The position numbers and the translations under genes were made by a program. A stretch of DNA of 35,622 bases from Nitrospinaceae bacterium (lineage in GTDB: Bacteria; Nitrospinota; Nitrospinia; Nitrospinales; JACRGP01), in assembly GCA_029261555.1 (NCBI GenBank), contig JAJDBB010000096.1, positions 1 to 35,622 on the forward strand, written 5' to 3'. Below the pieces are notes generated by a model that did no database searches, was not told the DNA's origin, and was given only the letters and a program-made list of their open reading frames with translations. This document shows, piece after piece, positions 33,650 through 35,622 of the stretch. Each line of letters opens with the position of its first letter. Position 1 is the stretch's first letter.

Positions 33650-34578
33650 AAAATCCTTTCGGCGGCGCGGAGTTTGGCGCTGGAGGCGCGCGGGTTTTGT
33701 TCCAGCTCCCGTTTTCCCGCCCGAGCCGGTTTGCCGGTCACGATTTTTAGCGTCGGCATTTTGCCGCAAACGCAGACCGGCATTTTGGGCGGACAAACGC
33801 AACTCGTTTCCTCCCCCTTGAAAAATTGCTTGACGATACGATCCTCAAGCGAATGAAACGAAATCACCACGAGCCGCCCCGCCGCGTTCAGGACGTCCAG
33901 CGACGCGCGCAGGGCGATTTTTAATCGCTCCAGCTCGCGGTTAATAGCAATGCGCAGGGCTTGGAATGTGCGGGTAGCGGGGTGAATTTTGGCGTGACGC
34001 GGCGAAATCGACGCGCTGTAGAGGATGCTCGATAATTGGAGGGTGGTGACCACGGGGGATTTTGCCTGCGCTTTTCGGATCGCCCGCACGATCTTTTTAT
34101 AATGTCTTTCTTCTCCGTATTCCTTGATCACGGTTTCCAGTTCCCGGTCGTCGAGATTAACCAGCAAGTCCGCCGCGGTTTCTTTTCCATCGCGATCCAT
34201 TCGCATGTCGAGCGGGCCGTCGTATTGAAAACTGAAACCTCTTTCCGGAGTATCGATCTGCATGGAGGAGACTCCCAGGTCGAGGAGCACCCCGTCCACC
34301 GCGTCGATTTTTTCTTTTTGTAAAAGGCTTTTCATTTGGCTGAAGTTTCCGTGAACGAAGGAGACGCGGTCGCCAAACCGGGCGAGTCGCTTTTTGGCGC
34401 GTTGCAAAGCCTGAGAATCCTGGTCGACGCCGATCACTCGGCACGTCTCCGGGCTGTTTTCAAGTATTAGTTCCGTGTGACCTCCGTCGCCGAGGGTGCC
34501 GTCCAATACCAGCCGGGCGGAACCGACGTTCAAATAGTTGAGAACCTGGGTTCCCATGACCGGGGCGTGATAATTCAT
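33622..34578 (-). CDS. rsmH: 16S rRNA (cytosine1402-N4)-methyltransferase RsmH
   Basis: RsmH (formerly MraW) methylates C1402 in the decoding region of 16S rRNA. The 318-residue protein has the SAM motif L-D-G-T-L-G-D-G-G-H-T (25-35). Family-specific pieces are H-A-P-V-M (4-8), L-L-D-L-G-V-S-S-M-Q-I-D, R-G-F-S-F-Q-Y-D-G-P-L-D-M-R-M-D, and S-F-H-S-L-E-D-R-I-V-K near the C-terminus. Length is normal. It lies between mraZ and ftsL, the standard position in dcw clusters. Confidence 0.98.
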   Translation of the reverse strand: MNYHAPVMGTQVLNYLNVGSARLVLDGTLGDGGHTELILENSPETCRVIGVDQDSQALQRAKKRLARFGDRVSFVHGNFSQMKSLLQKEKIDAVDGVLLDLGVSSMQIDTPERGFSFQYDGPLDMRMDRDGKETAADLLVNLDDRELETVIKEYGEERHYKKIVRAIRKAQAKSPVVTTLQLSSILYSASISPRHAKIHPATRTFQALRIAINRELERLKIALRASLDVLNAAGRLVVISFHSLEDRIVKQFFKGEETSCVCPPKMPVCVCGKMPTLKIVTGKPARAGKRELEQNPRASSAKLRAAERILCRESSAPL

Positions 34579-34610
34579 GACAAAAGTTCGGCTCCTTTAC
34601 GGCGCTCGAT

Positions 34611-35027
34611 TTAGGAAGGCGTTGAATTGGCGCCCAATGCTTTTTCCCATTCGGCCTTGGACCAGATTTCAAAAGTTTCGGACATTCCGGCGACCACGAC
34701 GTCTTTGGTCAGCGAAATGATTTCTTTTTGATGGGCGGGTATCAAGATCTTGCCGGATTTCATTTCGCACTCGGCGGCCCGCGCGTAGAACTGACGCATC
34801 TCTTCCCGGTCCTCGCGATTGAAGGCGGAATGGTTACGCATTTTTTCCACGTTGATTGCCCATTCCTTTTGAGGGAATACAATGATAAAATTGTCCATGA
34901 GTACGAGCACGAGGTTGGGAGAGTCTTCTTTCTCCAGCACGGCTCGAAAGCGGGCGGGAACATTGACTCGGTTTTTGTCATCCAGGCTGAGAAAATAATT
35001 GCCGAGGAATCCGTTTACGACGCTCAT
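34611..35027 (-). CDS. mraZ: Transcriptional regulator MraZ
   Basis: MraZ is a ring-forming DNA-binding protein with two AbrB-like halves that controls its own dcw operon. The 138-residue product begins with F-L-G-N-Y-F-L-S-L-D-D-K-N-R-V-N-V-P-A-R-F-R, whose L-D-D-K-x-R motif is diagnostic. The second half repeats the fold around G-K-I-L-I-P-A-H-Q-K. The ATG at 35027 has no evident Shine-Dalgarno sequence, so translation may be weak or need other signals. It is the first gene of the cluster, and its promoter region contains a phased repeat array that it probably binds. Confidence 0.97.
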   Translation of the reverse strand: MSVVNGFLGNYFLSLDDKNRVNVPARFRAVLEKEDSPNLVLVLMDNFIIVFPQKEWAINVEKMRNHSAFNREDREEMRQFYARAAECEMKSGKILIPAHQKEIISLTKDVVVAGMSETFEIWSKAEWEKALGANSTPS

Positions 35028-35052
35028 GGCTAATTTGGGTTAGAATTAAATA

Positions 35053-35087
35053 AACACTTTGTTACATAAATTAACACTTCGAGACAC
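35053..35087 (-). promoter_or_regulatory. Likely MraZ operator: four pentamers at 10-bp spacing
   Basis: On the minus strand GTGTC (35087-35083), GTGTT (35077-35073), ATGTA (35067-35063) and GTGTT (35057-35053) are spaced by exactly 10 bp, one helical turn. They lie between the -10 hexamer and the mraZ start. Known MraZ boxes are short direct repeats with regular spacing at this place (TGGG-type in E. coli, AAAGTG-type in Mycoplasma). The A-A-G-T-G-T-T wording here is close to the second kind. Confidence 0.65.
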
Positions 35088-35088
35088 A

Positions 35089-35116
35089 ATCCTATCATAA
35101 CGGGACACGCTGTCAA
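35089..35116 (-). promoter_or_regulatory. dcw (mraZ) promoter
   Basis: On the minus strand a perfect -35 TTGACA (35116-35111) is followed after 16 bp by a -10 TAGGAT (35094-35089). Transcription would start near 35082, within the repeat array, giving a leader of about 55 nt. Confidence 0.7.
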
Positions 35117-35359
35117 TAGAAAATGCATTGAAAATAAGGGGTTACAGGTTTTTTGTCGTTCCGGGGAAGACCTGTAAATAGCTGATTTTTTGGGTGTTAT
35201 TTGATAGTTGTGGATTGGGTGGAGTTTGTGGGAAAATTTTTTCTGACCTTTTCCTCTTTTTTATTGGGGAAAACCGAGACACTTTCGAAAAATCCCGGTT
35301 AAGGATTTCCGGGCGCATGTTGGTTGCAATAAAGACTGACCTAGTAGAATGGATTTGTT
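35117..35359. other. AT-rich spacer between divergent promoters
   Basis: No convincing gene is present. The only structure seen is an inverted repeat, ACAGGT (35144-35149) with ACCTGT (35170-35175), extendable to 9 bp with one mismatch. It is separated by about 14-20 nt and could be an operator or a weak hairpin. A 66-codon open frame beginning at 35194 has no ribosome binding site and covers the ccmE promoter. Confidence 0.5.
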
Positions 35360-35389
35360 TTGACAGGCTGTGCGGGTCGGCGCTAGAAT
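35360..35389 (+). promoter_or_regulatory. Promoter of ccmE
   Basis: TTGACA (35360-35365), 18 bp, TAGAAT (35384-35389), about 70 bp before the ccmE start codon. It is a near-consensus sigma70 promoter. Confidence 0.7.
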
Positions 35390-35461
35390 TTTAATATAGA
35401 TAATAAACAGGGTGGCAGGCGGGAACGCTTCGCCGCCAAAATTCAAGAGGTTTTCTGAACC

Positions 35462-35622
35462 ATGCCGCGTAAGAAAATAAAATTTTTGGTTGGCGCATTC
35501 ATGATAATCCTGGCCATCGGATTTTTGATTGGTTCTACTATCAATAGTACTTCGACCTATTTCATGACGGTGTCTGAACTGCACCACAATGGAATGGACA
35601 ATTATTACGACGCCGGACTCAA
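35462..35622 (+). CDS. ccmE: Cytochrome c maturation protein CcmE, N-terminal part
   Basis: The first 53 codons lie in the window and the gene runs over the right edge. The product starts with a basic M-P-R-K-K-I-K, then one transmembrane helix (about 8-27, F-L-V-G-A-F-M-I-I-L-A-I-G-F-L-I-G). S-T-Y-F-M-T-V-S-E-L follows, which matches the x-Y-Y-x-T-V-x-E-L beginning of the periplasmic OB-fold domain of CcmE, the heme chaperone of System I. The heme-binding His is far downstream and not visible. AGAGG lies 11 nt before the ATG. The call is from topology and this short motif, so it is likely but not certain. Confidence 0.75.
   Translation, partial: MPRKKIKFLVGAFMIILAIGFLIGSTINSTSTYFMTVSELHHNGMDNYYDAGL

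Noticed and set aside
35200..35240. DnaA-box-like TGTGGATTG and TGTGGGAAA near the ccmE upstream region
   Set aside because: The matches to the 9-mer are imperfect and isolated, with no AT-rich unwinding repeats or dnaA/dnaN nearby, so there is no case for an origin.
35194..35394. A 66-codon plus-strand frame before ccmE
   Set aside because: There is no ribosome binding site, it runs through the ccmE promoter, and it has no recognisable domain.

Overview
The window is an ordinary-looking chromosomal segment from a diderm (Gram-negative type) bacterium. Evidence for this is a meso-diaminopimelate type MurE, a predicted outer-membrane barrel protein, and the start of a System I cytochrome c maturation gene (CcmE). 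CIRCE (HrcA-type) control of groES-groEL and the overall gene content fit a Nitrospinota- or delta-proteobacteria-like lineage. That placement is an impression from protein style, not a phylogenetic result.

Layout from left to right: (1) 1-234: a fragment resembling the C-terminal end of a PIN-domain (VapC-like) toxin, and a tRNA with a CAT anticodon. (2) 239-4490: a minus-strand macromolecular synthesis operon, yqeY-dnaG-rpoD, with the tRNA 4 nt behind rpoD, driven by a near-consensus sigma70 promoter. (3) 4580-5150: a small secreted protein of unknown function with its own terminator and an inverted repeat over a candidate -10. (4) 5264-9095: an outer-membrane barrel protein, glgC, and a NamZ/DUF1343 protein, all minus strand. 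(5) 9115-11396: groEL and groES with a CIRCE operator and promoter. (6) 11457-13920: the main plus-strand block, queF, a YkgJ-like cysteine cluster protein, a DUF1566 protein, a small HNH nuclease and a SAM methyltransferase, closely packed. (7) 13921-16961: repeat-rich spacers around a divergent cytosolic parvulin, a Cof-type HAD phosphatase and an exported DUF547 protein. (8) 16962-35027: a complete minus-strand division and cell wall (dcw) cluster, mraZ-rsmH-ftsL-ftsI-murE-murF-mraY-murD-ftsW-murG-murC-murB-ddl-ftsQ-ftsA-ftsZ. (9) 35028-35622: a divergent control region and the beginning of ccmE.

The dcw block encodes the whole cytoplasmic route from UDP-MurNAc formation (MurB) through stem peptide assembly (MurC-F, Ddl) to lipid II (MraY, MurG), together with the septal synthase (FtsW-FtsI) and the divisome core (FtsL, FtsQ, FtsA, FtsZ). 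MraZ heads the cluster, and its promoter region carries four pentamers at exact 10-bp spacing that look like an MraZ operator.

I did not find a clearly new defence or mobile system. The places most worth a second look are the queF-ykgJ-DUF1566-HNH-methyltransferase block, the MraZ-box array, the hairpin spacer between murB and ddl, the intergenic palindromic repeats, and the toxin-like fragment beside the tRNA.
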